Source: Sanderia malayensis (lineage: Eukaryota > Cnidaria > Scyphozoa > Semaeostomeae > Pelagiidae). From it: DNA of 64,000 bases. Each line of letters starts with the position of its first letter. Positions within the stretch are counted from its first letter, which is position 1. The notes under the pieces were generated by a model that was given only the letters and a program-made list of their open reading frames with translations, had not been told where the DNA came from and did no database searches. A program made the translations under genes and the position numbers. Where the stretch lies: assembly GCA_013076295.1 (NCBI GenBank), contig RQOL01000690.1:45654-109653 (forward strand). The letters are read 5' to 3'. This document shows positions 1-10,305 of the stretch, piece by piece.

Positions 1-253
1 CTATACCTACTATACCTACTATACAAACATACTATACCTACTATACCTACTATAAAAAGATACTATACCTACTATACCTACTATAAATACATACTATACC
101 TACTATAAAAACATGCTATACCTACTATACCTACTATAAATACATACTATACCTACTATAAGACCATACTATACATACTATACCTACCATAAAAACATAC
201 TATACCTACAAAAAAACATACTATAGATACTATACCTACTATACAAACATACA
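1..253. repeat. CTATACCTA/ACATA minisatellite inside copy A
   Basis: Degenerate tandem repeat built from CTATACCTACTATAC and ACATACTATAC words. It sits between the conserved core of copy A and the window edge, the position that minisatellites occupy in the other copies. It has no coding content. Confidence 0.9.
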
Positions 254-989
254 AACACTTGTGGAAAGTTTAAATGGGGAAAATCGTACAAATAGCGCCT
301 GAAAAATTCATAACTTTGACTTTGTTTTCATTGGGCCTAAGCGTTGCAAGCTTGCCGAAGCAACGCCTACTACAAAAACGATAACTATTTCAACTTAAAA
401 TACAGCTGTCACCTGCGTTCCGAATTGTTTCCTGCAACTCGCCAGGGGTCTTTGAAACAATTAGCAGCTCTTTACAAAGATAAATCAGCTCGTAAAACGC
501 TTTGCAAAGCGCCATTTGTGTGAAAAAAAAAACACGCGTCTTCTCCAAAAATACCTGCTGCAACTCGAGGGCGAATAATGAGTCGCGCGAAAAGAGCCAA
601 TGAAATTGCAGGAAAAGGCGACACGGGTCACGTGAAGGGTGAATACTCTTTTCGAAAATGGAGTTGGGGACGCGAATTTGGAAGTTTCGCCAGCGTAAAC
701 CGTCGTTTTTTCGTGATAGCACAATTAGTGGGGTAATTAATGGAATAACTCAAAAATCCTTTTAAAATAGGCTTCCAAAAATAGATAACTTTTGCCTACT
801 CCAGAAACGGAGCCTTTCCATGCAAGTGCCAACTTTGTGCGCCTCCATTCAAAAAGGCCTTATTGATCACCGATTCGCTGTTTCATCCCATTGTTTTTGG
901 GCGTTCGACCTATTGTTTCGGCTCGAATATATCGTTTTGGCCAGAGTTTCGCCACCGTCACGTGACCTCCGCAGAATAGTAATATTAGA
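1..989 (-). mobile_element. Helitron-like non-autonomous element, copy A (3' part runs off window)
   Basis: On the minus strand this copy starts at 989 with TCTAATATTACTATTCTG and runs left through a ~730-bp core (about 255-985) into a minisatellite that leaves the window. The core recurs in copies B, C, D and E. Its 5' end touches the CTAG end of copy B with no spacer, so the two are head to tail. TC at the 5' end and CTRR at the 3' end are Helitron hallmarks. There is no convincing coding capacity; the short frames inside are not conserved between copies. Family assignment rests on termini and copy comparison, not on a protein. Confidence 0.7.
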
Positions 990-2881
990 CTAGGGGTCAT
1001 CACTCGCTTCGCTCGTTCGCCCCAGCCCGTCAAGTAAAAAAAGCTTAATGTGGTTGGCGCGCTTCGCGCGCTGCATTCGCTCCCGCTCAAGCCCATACAT
1101 ACATATATACATACATACATATATACATACTACATACATACCCTACAATACATACCCTACAATACATACCCTACAACACATACCCTACAATACATACCCT
1201 ACATACCCTACAATACATACCCTACAATACATACCCTACAATACATACCCTACAATACATACCCTACAATACACACCATACAATACATACCCTACAATAC
1301 CTACCCTACAATACATATCCTACAATACATACCCTACAATACATACAATACAATACATACCCTACAATACATGCCCCACAATACATATCCTACTACACAT
1401 ACCCTACTATACATACCCTACTATACATACCCTACTATACATACCTTACAATACATACTTTACTATACATACTACGAGGTAACATTTCTAAAGAAAGTAA
1501 AGGTGGGAGGTCAAATCTTCCCCCCTAGCAAGCGACCGCCCCGCGCCCACGCTGCTCCCTGAAAGCCGTTTCTGAAAGTTGATAATTTCAGTATGAAGTT
1601 TGAAAAAAAATAGTTACTTTCAAAAACCTAATCCATCCTGGAAAATTTAAACTCAATCTGTAATAAAAAATATATCAAACTGTAGCTAAGGAAACAGCGA
1701 ACACGTGGCAAATAGTCTCATCTCTTAAATAAGTAATACTGAATTCTTAGAGACCATTTAGTGGAAGTGGTTTGAAGGAAATTTCGGAGTCGTGCAAAAA
1801 GCAAAACCTTTGAACACACTTTAGCAAGTAAAAATAGTATTTACAGTGGCAAATAGTGACCCAGTTGAACTCAAAAAACACCAACATGCAGGTAATATGT
1901 TGGGGAACAATTATCGAAAGTGTTTGGGTAAAAAATAATCAATTGTGGCAGGCTAAAATTGAATTTTCGCAAATGCAAAAACAATGCGTGTTGCGTGGAA
2001 AATTGCTCCTTCCCGAGTGAATAGCAACTTTGTTGGAAATCGAAAAAAAAAACCAAAAAACAAAAAAAACAACACATTATTTTAGTTGTGTTATCAGACA
2101 GCACTTGTCACAAATTTAAATGGGGAAAATCGTGCAAATAGGGCCGGAAAAACTCAAAACTTTGACCATGGCCTAAACGTTGTTAGCATGCCGAAGCAAC
2201 AATGGCGGCCGCCTACTACAAAACCTACAACTATTTCATTAAAAAAGAAACAAAGCTATCACCTGTGTTCTCCATTGTTTCCTGCAACTCTCCAGGGGTC
2301 TTTCGAACAATTAAGAGCTCTTTACAAAGATAATTCAGCTGGTAAAACACTTTGAAAGGCGTCCACCTCACTTTTTGTGTACAAAGCAAAAACACGCGTC
2401 TTCTCCAAAAGTATGCCTGCTGCCTGCCGAGGGCAAATTTGCATGATAACGAAAAACGCGTCACTGTTCACGTGAAGTTGCGAAAGAGCCAATCAAATTG
2501 CAGGAAAAGGCGAACCGGGTCACGTGAAGAGCGAATACTCTGTTCGAAAATGGAGTTGGCTACGCGAATTTGGACGTTTCGCCAGCATAAACCATCGTTT
2601 TTTCGTGATAGCACAATTAGTGGAGCAATTAATGGAATAACTCAAAAATTCTTTGGAAATAGGCTTCCGAAAATAGATAACTTTTGCCTACTGCAGAAAC
2701 GGAGACTTTCCATGCAAGTGCCGACCTTGTGCGCCCCCATTGAAAAAAGCATTATTGATCACCGATTCGCCGTTTCGTCCCATTGTTTTTGGGCGTTCGA
2801 CCTATTGTTTCGGGTCGAATCTATTGTTTTAGGCAGAGTTTCGCCACCGTCACGTGACCTCCGCAGAATAGTCATATTAGA
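990..2881 (-). mobile_element. Helitron-like non-autonomous element, copy B (complete, 1.9 kb)
   Basis: Read on the minus strand, it begins at 2881 with TCTAATATGACTATTCTG and passes the conserved core (about 2100-2880), a ~600-bp segment shared with copy C (1480-2100), a minisatellite and a GC-rich tail. It ends GATGACCCCTAG at 990. The tail contains the hairpin GCGCGC-GAA-GCGCGC and a run of CGAGCGAAGCGAG. The 5' boundary is sharp because a Harbinger transposase frame begins exactly at 2881. No transposase is encoded, so an enzyme would have to act in trans. Confidence 0.75.
1085..1478. repeat. CCCTACAATACATA minisatellite inside copy B
   Basis: About 28 copies of a 14-bp unit, reverse complement of the GTAGGGTATGTATT unit in copy C, preceded by (CATA)n. 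It translates as Tyr/Thr/Ile-Pro repeats in several frames only because the period and composition allow it. I do not regard those frames as genes. Confidence 0.9.
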
Positions 2882-3541
2882 AAGGATTCTTCAGCATCAT
2901 CCTTTTGGCTCTTGTTGATTTCGACTATAAGTTTGTTTTTGCAGATGTTGGATGCCAGGGCAGAATTAGTGATGGTGGTGTATACCGTAACTCGAAGCTA
3001 CACCAGATGCTTTGCAATGGAGACATGAATTTACCATCACCTAGACCCTTGCCAAAGAGCAATAACCCAGCATGGGAACCATTTGAAAGTGATGTTACAG
3101 TGCCCTATGTGTTTGTCGCTGACAACGCTTTCCCGCTTGGCCAGAATTGTATGAAGCCATAGAAAGAATATTTAATTACCGACTTTCGCCGTTCAGACGG
3201 GTTTCAGAAAATGCATTTGGAATTCTGACGAATGTATTCTGAGTTTTTTCATCAACAATGAATGTACACCCCGATAAAGCGACTTCTGTTGTCCTTGCAG
3301 CCTTAGTGCTTCATAATTTATTGCACACAAAATCATCAGAATAATAGGCCTCATTAGGATTTGCTGATGCAATTGTAGATGGGGATGTCATTGAGGGGGA
3401 TCGGAGAAGCACCGCTTCTACCTCAGCTTTAAGGGATCTGCCACCGAGAAGACACGGCAATAACAGTACAAAATCAGCCGAAACGCTGCGAGATACATTT
3501 GCAGATCACTTTTATTGGCCAGGGCAAGTACTGTGGCAGTG
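2881..3541 (+). pseudogene. PIF/Harbinger (HARBI1-like) transposase, C-terminal remnant
   Basis: The frame opens right at the end of copy B with KGFFSIILLALVDFDYKF, followed by DVGCQGRISDGGVY and VFVADNAFPL. After a frame break near 3150 it continues as ERIFNYRLSPFRRVSENAFG and VLAALVLHNLLH, and it ends at 3541. These blocks carry the three acidic residues of the DDE_Tnp_4 catalytic core (D in DFDYKF, D in ADNAF, E in VSENAFG). A functional protein would cut and paste a Harbinger element. The N-terminus is missing, cut by copy B, and at least one frameshift and an in-frame stop near 3340 show it is dead. Confidence 0.85.
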
Positions 3542-3642
3542 AAAAAATTTAACATCAAGTAAATAAGAAATGTATATTACAATAATTCAACAAAAAAATT
3601 ATAAGTCTGGCAATTAAACATTGTATTTTGTTAAATAGTTAG

Positions 3643-3806
3643 GGTGCTGGGCTCGAAAACTGTTTCGGTTCTCCCAGTGTCCCAGGCAACTATATCTAGA
3701 AATGATGTTATAACCTATTTTGTTTTTAATGCATTTTTTATCAACCTAAATTATAAAACTAATTGATTATTCCTGAATTACATGAATTTGAATTTGAATT
3801 TGAATG
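3643..3806 (+). repeat. Dispersed repeat with GAATTT-rich tail (probable LINE/SINE 3' end), copy 1
   Basis: GCTGGGCTCGAAAAC...CTCCCAGTGTC...GGCAACTA followed by AT-rich sequence and a terminal GAATTTGAATTTGAATTTGA run. The same order recurs at 39850-40030. A shared 3' segment ending in a simple-repeat tail is typical of non-LTR retrotransposon ends. No coding part is attached here. Confidence 0.5.
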
Positions 3807-3809
3807 GAT

Positions 3810-4399
3810 CGGTTTCTAATTCATGTGTGAAGCTTTTTCACGCTGAAAAGATGGTTGAGATGGGGAACTGAACGTCGAATTACTTCTTGGATATGTAGTA
3901 TATAGTCGATTCATTATATTTTCTTCATTCATTAACTTTCTTCGATATTTTCTTCTGTTAAAATAAGGAATCCCCAATACGTCATTCGCAGCGTGCCTGC
4001 ATTTTAGGCCATTCCCTAACAACATGAATCACAACATGACCGAACTTACTCATGTTTACATTTACTTAACCTATGTGTTTTTAGCATATTTTCACTACTC
4101 ACATAGCCTATCTTTTTCCGTATTATTCACAATTTACGTAAAACTAAATTATATTCCGTTTCCTTAAACCAATTATAAGTATTCTTTGTACGATAGTAGT
4201 TAGATAGTTAAGAAATACAGTGATAGAAAAAGCTTGATCACCGTTGTGTTCATTCTCAAGAGAAACTCTTCGACAACTCGTACTAGACTCACTTTGGAAT
4301 TCTTCTCGTAAGCCTCAAGCTCAAGCCTTCGTAAGTCAGCTTCATGGAGAACAACCCTCAATTTATTAGTGAATACAGAATTTACAACATTTACTAAAT
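3810..4399 (+). other. AT-rich stretch holding the probable Gypsy 5' LTR; PBS at 4400-4418
   Basis: There is no gene here. The segment just upstream of TGGTGACCACGACGTGACC (4400-4418) is where a Gypsy 5' LTR should lie. That motif resembles the primer-binding sites of Gypsy/Osvaldo-type elements (TGGTGACC...). A matching 3' LTR is absent from the window, so the LTR start cannot be fixed. Confidence 0.45.
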
Positions 4400-4412
4400 T
4401 GGTGACCACGAC

Positions 4413-5326
4413 GTGACCGAAAATCGTTACAGCTTCGCATCAACATTACAAACATTAAAGTCAACAAGAAAAAACGAAAGAATGAATCCAGCAAGTACAA
4501 CAAGTCTAACAAACACGAGTTCATCTACAGCTACCTCTTCTTCAGCACAAATTCAAGCTTCAGCTCCACCAACTCCTGGTCCATCGTCAAATCAATTTTA
4601 CAACCAGAAGTGGCACAAGAAGTAAGAGACTTATTAATCAACCTGCCTGCAAACGATCCTTACGATCAATTAAAATCGGAGTTGATAAAACGGACTTCCA
4701 CCTCCGAGCAGAAACGCTTGCACCAATTACTCATCGCTGAAGAATTGGGAGACAGAAAACCGTCGCAACTCCTTCGCCGTATGTATCAATTGCTAGGAGG
4801 AAACTGGTTAAAAGAGCAGATCTTCCGTCAACTTTTCCTCCAGAGGCTACCCACGAATGCACAACTCATCCTGGCTTCATCACCAGACACAGTTTCCTTG
4901 GACCAACTGGCAGCACTGGCCGATAAAATCCTGGAAGTAGCAGCACCACAGCCATCTGTTTCACCCATTTCAGCACCAGCAATGCCTCACAAGATCGTTA
5001 CAAGCCAATTGTCTGAACTGGAAGGCAAGATCAACCAAATCACTGCTCAACTTCAAGCCTTGTCCTCGCAAATAAACCACGACAACGAAGAACCTCGTTT
5101 CCGTGGACGTCGCCAATCTCGTTCGAAGTCTCCATTTTCGCGGCAATTTCGAAACCAATCGCAGTCACCCCGCCGTACAAACAGCCTATGTTGGTACCAC
5201 AGAAAGTTTGGCCCGAACGCTCAAAGATGCACCCGACCATGTTCATTTGTTACAACAGAGACAAATACACCGCAACAAGACCAACAACAACAACAGCTGC
5301 AGGGAAACGCCACAGCCAGAGACTAA
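4413..5326 (+). pseudogene. Gypsy gag remnant
   Basis: The frame starts 14 bases inside the PBS region with a Ser/Thr-rich N-terminus. It shifts by -1 near 4607 and then reads about 235 codons (EVRDLLINLPANDPYDQLK, RLPTNAQLILAS, LADKILEV). It closes with an Arg/Ser-rich tail and a CWYHRKFGPNAQRCTRPCSF zinc-binding motif. This is the arrangement of Gag in invertebrate Gypsy elements, in which CxxH/C residues bind RNA. The frame break and loss of the downstream pol show it is inactive. Confidence 0.8.
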
Positions 5327-5394
5327 TGGCGACAAGTCAACCTGGTCCATCTCACTCCAGTCGCCTATTTTATATCGCTGACAAGTACTCCTGA

Positions 5395-6139
5395 CAAGTA
5401 CACAATTCTTAGTAGATACCGGCGCTGATGTGAGTGTCCTACCATGCAAACCACAGGACAAACGACAAATGAATACAACGTCACTAACACTACGAGCCGT
5501 CAACCAATCAACCATCGGCACATGGGGAAAGATCACTCACCCTGGATCTCGGACTTCGCCGTAATTTCCGATGGATATTCATCATCGCAGACATTCCTAC
5601 ACCCATCCTTGGCGCTGATTTCCTGTCTTTCTACTCACTACGTGTAGATGTACGTCATCGCCAGCTGATCGACACAACGACAACGCTCACAATCAGAGGT
5701 ATACAAAGCTCACTCACTTCTCCTTGCCTTATGCTAACCCTGCCGGATGTGTCGTCACCGTACTCTGCCTTGCTGCATAAGTTTCCAATGCTACAACGCC
5801 CCTGTTACAGCGAACAGGCCGTCAAGCACAGTATCACGCACCACATTCGTACCAAAGGCCCCCCTGTTTTCAGCCGACCATGCCGATTAGCACCTGATCG
5901 ATTGGCAGTAGCCAAAAGAGAATTCGACCACATGCTGCAACTCGACATCATTCGTCACTCAGAAAGCAGTTGGTCATCACCCTTACACATGGTACCAAAG
6001 ACTACACCTGGAGATTGGAGACCTTGCGGCGATTACCGAGCCTTGAACAACGTCACCGTTCCTGACCGATATCCCATACCGCATCGACCAAGATCGACCT
6101 AGTTCGAGCGTATCACCAGATCCAGGTTGAACCAGATAG
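5395..6139 (+). pseudogene. Gypsy protease and N-terminal reverse transcriptase, truncated
   Basis: The aspartic protease motif FLVDTGADVSVLP lies at about 5406-5444. After a decayed linker, the RT N-terminus runs from 5731: [49 protein letters not shown] and [15 protein letters not shown] frameshift near 6090 leads to [16 protein letters not shown], where the fold-back element begins. The catalytic YxDD box, RNase H and integrase are missing. The sequence that resumes at 8318 is not this Gypsy, so the truncation is not a simple insertion. Confidence 0.85.
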
Positions 6140-8317
6140 ACAGGGTTTTTTCCCCTGCAATCTGGCAAAGTTGGTAACCTTGGGATTTTTGCTTGAAATA
6201 TACTAAACAGTGGTCGGGAAATCTAAATCCAAGATGGGCCTTCAAAAATTTTCACCGGAAGTGGTCGTAATTAAGCCCTAATTGGGGCTAATTAGGTCAA
6301 TCATCAAAGTAGTTATTTTCCAAATGTGAATGACTTATCTCGTAGAGCTAAAAATACTGAGCAAAATTGTCTTTTACTGCATTCCGATACAACCTATGGA
6401 TTTGGAGTTAGGGCCATTTAAAGTATTGTGACGTCATCAAAATGGCGCCAATAAAATTTTTCAAATGCATTTGAATTCATAATTTTTAAAGTTCTTCACA
6501 CCAGGAAATACAAAAATAACGAGTGTATGAAAGCTTATGATCACCACAAACACTTTGCTTCGTTTTTAATTGGGTAAAGAAGCATAAACCTCATCTCCAC
6601 AAACAGTAAGTAAACATAAGAAACACTGAAAGTTTTAAAAAGTAATATTGAACCGCGACCCAAAGCCTGATTATGGCATCCAGTCTGAACCATCGCTATC
6701 AACGCTTGAGTTGTCGTCAAAATACAGTGAAATCCCGATATAACGAACTCTGTAGGGACCGAGAAAATAGTTCGCAATAACGGGAGTTCGTTGTACAGAA
6801 GGGAAATTTTTTATGAAAAATTTCAAATGCAAATGGGCCAGAATGTCTGTTGCACCCTCCCTCAAGTATTCGCGCTTAAGTGGCACACTATATTGTTCCA
6901 AAAAATAATTTACAGACAGTATGATAACAGTTATTGCTCTGATAGATTGCAACATGAAAAACGCTCAAACATGCTTAACAATGGAACATCAGAAAACAAT
7001 GTCGATATTACGATGTCAATTTTTTCATTACTATTCTATTTTATCTAGCTAATAGAACAACATATCACTTTTCTTAAACAAAAAAATCAGTGATATGTTT
7101 TGTTCCTTTTTGTTTCTCGTTGCTACGTCATATAATTTCGAAAGGGAATTGATCTTCTTCGCATTTCGTTCCCTATTTCCGCACAAAAAGGCTCAATCTT
7201 TGAAGCACATCAAGAGCTTGAAAAACTTCACCCTTCGTTGGTGGCTGCACTACTTCTTCCTTTATTACTTCACATTCTTTTTCACTTTCGCCATCCATAC
7301 TTTATACTTTGATGTTGTATCAAATTTTGGGCGAAAGGAATAAGCCGGTTCGATTATGATCGAAACCATATTTACGCGTCTCTAGCCCTGGACGCCATCG
7401 CGATAGGTTTTCTCAAAATTCGTTATATCGAGGGTATTTGTGGTCAGGGGATCGGAAGTTTGGTTCGTAATAACGAAAGTTCGTTATATCCAGGGTTCGT
7501 TTCGTTATACAGGGAGCATTTACAGTAGAATTTACTTCCCAGAATCCAAGGGACCGGAGTTTTAGTTCGTAATGGCGGGAAGTTCGTTATAAACGGGGTT
7601 CGTTATAGCGGGATCCCACTGTATGTATAATTTGCCTCCATTTCTTCTTCAGTGATCTCTCCAATGGCCATTGCTTTTTGATCTGTGACTCCTTCTCTGC
7701 GGCGCTTTCTGTGCAGTTCTTTTTTTATCTTTTTTCTTGACAACTCAAGCGTTGATAGCGATGGTTCAGACTGGATGCCATAATCAGGCTTTGGGTCGCG
7801 GTTCAATATTACTTTTTAAAACTTTCAGTGTTTCTTATGTTTACTTACTGTTTGTGGAGATGAGGTTTATGCTTCTTTACCCAATTAAAAACGAAGCAAA
7901 GTGTTTGTAGTGATCATAAGCTTTCATACACTCGTTATTTTTGTATTTCCTGGTGTGAAGAACTTTAAAAATTATGAATTCAAATGCATTTGAAAAATTT
8001 TATTGGCGCCATTTTGATGACGTCACAATACTTTAAATGGCCCTAGCTCCAAATCCATAGGTTGTATCGGAATGCAGTAAAAAACAATTTTGCTCAGTAT
8101 TTTTAGCTCTACGACATAAGTCATTCACATTTGGAAAATAACTACTTTGATGATTGACCTAATTAGCCCTAATTAGGGCTTAATTACGACCACTTCCGGT
8201 GAAAATTTTTGAAGGCCCATCTTGGATTTAGATTTCCCGACCACTGTTTAGTATATTTCAAGCAAAAATCCCAAGGTTACCAACTTTGCCAGATTGCAGG
8301 GGAAAAAACCTTGTCTA
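6140..8317. mobile_element. Fold-back element with ~579-bp inverted arms
   Basis: The left arm (about 6139-6717) and right arm (about 7739-8317) are near-perfect reverse complements. They start CAGGGTTTTTTCCCCTGCAA on the left and ACAAGGTTTTTTCCCCTGCA on the right and end inwards at CAACGCTTGAGTTGTC. Only ~120 bp of non-palindromic DNA (7624-7738) lies between the arms once the nested 897-bp element is removed. No transposase was found. The flanks are unrelated (Gypsy RT on the left, BEL gag on the right) and no target duplication is evident. Confidence 0.85.
6725..7621. mobile_element. pogo/Tigger-type non-autonomous DNA element nested in the fold-back
   Basis: The ends are CAGTGAAATCCCGATATAAC on the left and, as reverse complement, CAGTGGGATCCCGCTATAAC on the right. 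They are flanked by the dinucleotide TA at 6723-6724 and 7622-7623. CAGT-starting terminal repeats with TA duplication are characteristic of pogo/Tigger (Tc1/mariner superfamily). Subterminal sequence repeats TTCGTTATA-like words. The 897-bp interior shows no transposase motifs. Removing it joins the small reading frame described under findings. Confidence 0.8.
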
Positions 8318-8734
8318 TGTGGGCAGTTGCAAATCGGGTAGCTTCGACCTTAACGTTAACGTAGATGGTGAAGTTGGAGATTGAGAAACGAGGGTTGAAG
8401 CGTTTTTCTTTTCAAATTCCGAGATACAAAATGCAAGGCTACTTATCTTACCTTGGTTGTTGTTTGTTACCTCGGTGACTTCATCAAAGAATGTGTCTGA
8501 TTCATCTTCATCTTTGATTTCATCTAGGGTGACGATACGTATTTCTTTGTCTAAATTCTGGCACTCCTTCAATTGCTCTTGTAAGGCTGCAGCGGCTGTC
8601 TTGAGGAGGGTTATTTCTTCATTCAATAGGCGATCCTTCTTGAATAGACTTGATGCCTCGTTGTAAGTCTTTGTGAAGCTACGCCTCAGTTGTCTTCACT
8701 CCAACTGCAATTTTTCGAATGCCGTTTTCGGCAT
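8318..8734 (-). pseudogene. BEL/Pao gag N-terminal remnant
   Basis: The frame starts MPKTAFEKLQLE at 8734, meets a TGA, then reads on in the same frame: RRSFTKTYNEASSLFKKD, LLNEEITLLKTAAAALQEQL and SKLPDLQLPT. It stops at the fold-back junction. A coiled-coil-like N-terminus followed by LPxLxLPxF is the start of BEL/Pao Gag. The following capsid and pol sequence is absent. The adjacent PBS and LTR support the call. Confidence 0.65.
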
Positions 8735-8776
8735 GTCTGCTACCAAAATTGTATAGACGAACAGCAATAATCGGAA

Positions 8777-8990
8777 TCCTGGTCACGCCACCAAATGTGG
8801 AGAACGGAACGAAGACAAACACATCGGATAAATATGTACAAATCTGATATATCGAATACTAATGAAACATGAATACAAAAGCGTAATGTTGGAATGAACG
8901 TAATAATGAACGTAAAGTGTGAGACATTATGATAAGAGCGATAAAATATAATTGGGGTTTGGTAACTAATCGAACTAATGTCAATCATAT
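8777..8990 (-). repeat. Probable BEL 5' LTR with primer-binding site
   Basis: On the minus strand an LTR-like segment ends CTCCACA at 8797. It is followed by TTTGGTGGCGTGACCAGGAT (8777-8796), which has the TGGYGnnnTGACC shape of a PBS, and then by the gag start. No second LTR is present, so the LTR 5' end (about 8990, beginning TGAC) is inferred. Confidence 0.5.
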
Positions 8991-9589
8991 GAACTACTGT
9001 CAATCATGCGTGTTCTACTTGACACATTATGAAACCCTGATTACATTATGAAACCTGACTGTGGTGTCGACATTCGACAAAGAAATCACAGCGAAAAACA
9101 AATGCCACCACTGCTTTTTGCTGCAAAAGATTATGGAGATAGAGATGCTTATTTCAGGAGTAGTGGACAAAGGTACCATTAATAGAAGAACAAGCCAGGC
9201 GGCTTATGTGATATTTATGGATGGTGGTAAACATTGTGCGTATCCTCTTGGAGCACCATTAGTCTACTCAAAGACCAATGAATCTGATCATATGAACTAC
9301 TGTCAATCATGCGTGTTCTACTTGACACATTATGAAACCCTGATTACATTATGAAACCTGACTGTGGTGTCGACATTCGACAAAGAAATCACAGCGAAAA
9401 ACAAATGCCACCACTGCTTTTTGCTGCAAAAGATTATCCAGATGGAGATGCTTATTTCAGGAGTAGTGGACAAAGGTACCATTAATAGAAGAACAAGCCA
9501 GGCGGCTTATGTGATATTTATGGATGGTGGTAAACATTGTGCGTATCCTCTTGGAGCACCATTAGTCTACTCAAAGACCAATGAATCTG
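8984..9589. repeat. 303-bp tandem direct duplication
   Basis: The segment at 8984-9286 is repeated at 9287-9589 with only a few changes (for example TTATGGAGATAGAG versus TTATCCAGATGGAG). The right copy runs on into unique sequence at GATGATGATTC. The left boundary coincides with the inferred start of the BEL LTR. High identity suggests a recent event. Confidence 0.9.
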
Positions 9590-9981
9590 ATGATGATTCA
9601 TTGGAGTCAGAAAATCAAAGTTCTTCTAATGAAAATACAAACTGTCTACAGGATATCACAGGTGGTGCTGCCAATTTGCTCACTTTGCTGGAGTGAAATT
9701 TGAAATTTTCACAACAAGAAACAGCTGATGGACCATGCCAAGCGAGAATGTTCCAGGCAACAATAATGAAAGAAACAGGTAGAGAGAATTTGCCCTCTGA
9801 TATACAATTTGGCCAGGCAACAATATGGGATGCTGCACATTTGCTTAATTGGGTCGCAGCCAATCTACGTGATGGTAAAATTGGTAGCTCAGGACATTTC
9901 TGGACAAGTTTCATTAAGCAGGCACACGCATTTAACCATCTCTTGTCTAGTGGGAACGGGTATGCCCAGCTAGAAGCTTGA
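9061..9981 (+). pseudogene. Duplicated coding-like fragments of unknown function
   Basis: Each 303-bp duplicate carries a plus-strand frame (VSTFDKEITAKNKCHHCF... YPLGAPLVYSKTNESD). In the second copy it extends through an acidic stretch to a stop at 9696. A second frame (9700-9981) reads IWDAAHLLNWVAANLRDG. Another frame of the same DNA (MPPLLFAAKDYPDGDAYF) also looks protein-like, so the true frame is uncertain. I do not recognise the protein. The neighbouring minus-strand remnant at 10130-10291 may be related but is on the other strand. Confidence 0.35.
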
Positions 9982-10129
9982 CCTCTGAAGAAGATACTGA
10001 ACACCCAGAAGCAGGAGCAGCTGTGAGTACAACTGGAGAGAAAGGAATGTGTTCGTACAAAGGAATGTGTTCGTACGATTCAACATTATTCAACATCCAG
10101 AGCTGCCAACCATGTTTCCTAGAACGGTG

Positions 10130-10291
10130 AACACTTCTTTCATGAAATGGAAGTCCCCCTAAGTGGATGATGATGTTTTTGAAACGTTCAGGGTAGTTCC
10201 ATAGAACTTTGTGTGCATTAATAGCAGCGCCAGCATCAAATGTGATGTTTGCATAGGGCACTTGGGCTTGATTTGCTTTGCTCAGGATCAT
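10130..10291 (-). pseudogene. Remnant of a repetitive zinc-motif protein family (central domain)
   Basis: The minus-strand frame reads QVPYANITFDAGAAINAHKV followed by LWNYPERFKNIIIHLGGLPF and then loses the frame. A block of the form TFDxAxxxxA...FxNIxxxLGxFH recurs in anonymous multi-copy proteins I associate with cnidarian genomes. Its biochemical role is unknown to me. It is cut by copy C at 10306. Confidence 0.4.
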
Positions 10292-10305
10292 GTCAAATAT
10301 TTATA

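Noticed and set aside
1048..1562. Long open frames of Tyr-Thr-Ile-Pro repeats
   Set aside because: They lie on the 14-bp minisatellite of copy B; open in several frames because of composition, and the repeat length varies between copies.
2352..2918. 188-codon frame across copy B
   Set aside because: Not conserved in frame in copies A, C, D and E; ends by running into the Harbinger fragment.
7095..7343. 82-codon frame inside the nested TA element
   Set aside because: Aromatic-rich, no transposase motif, AT-rich context; most likely chance.
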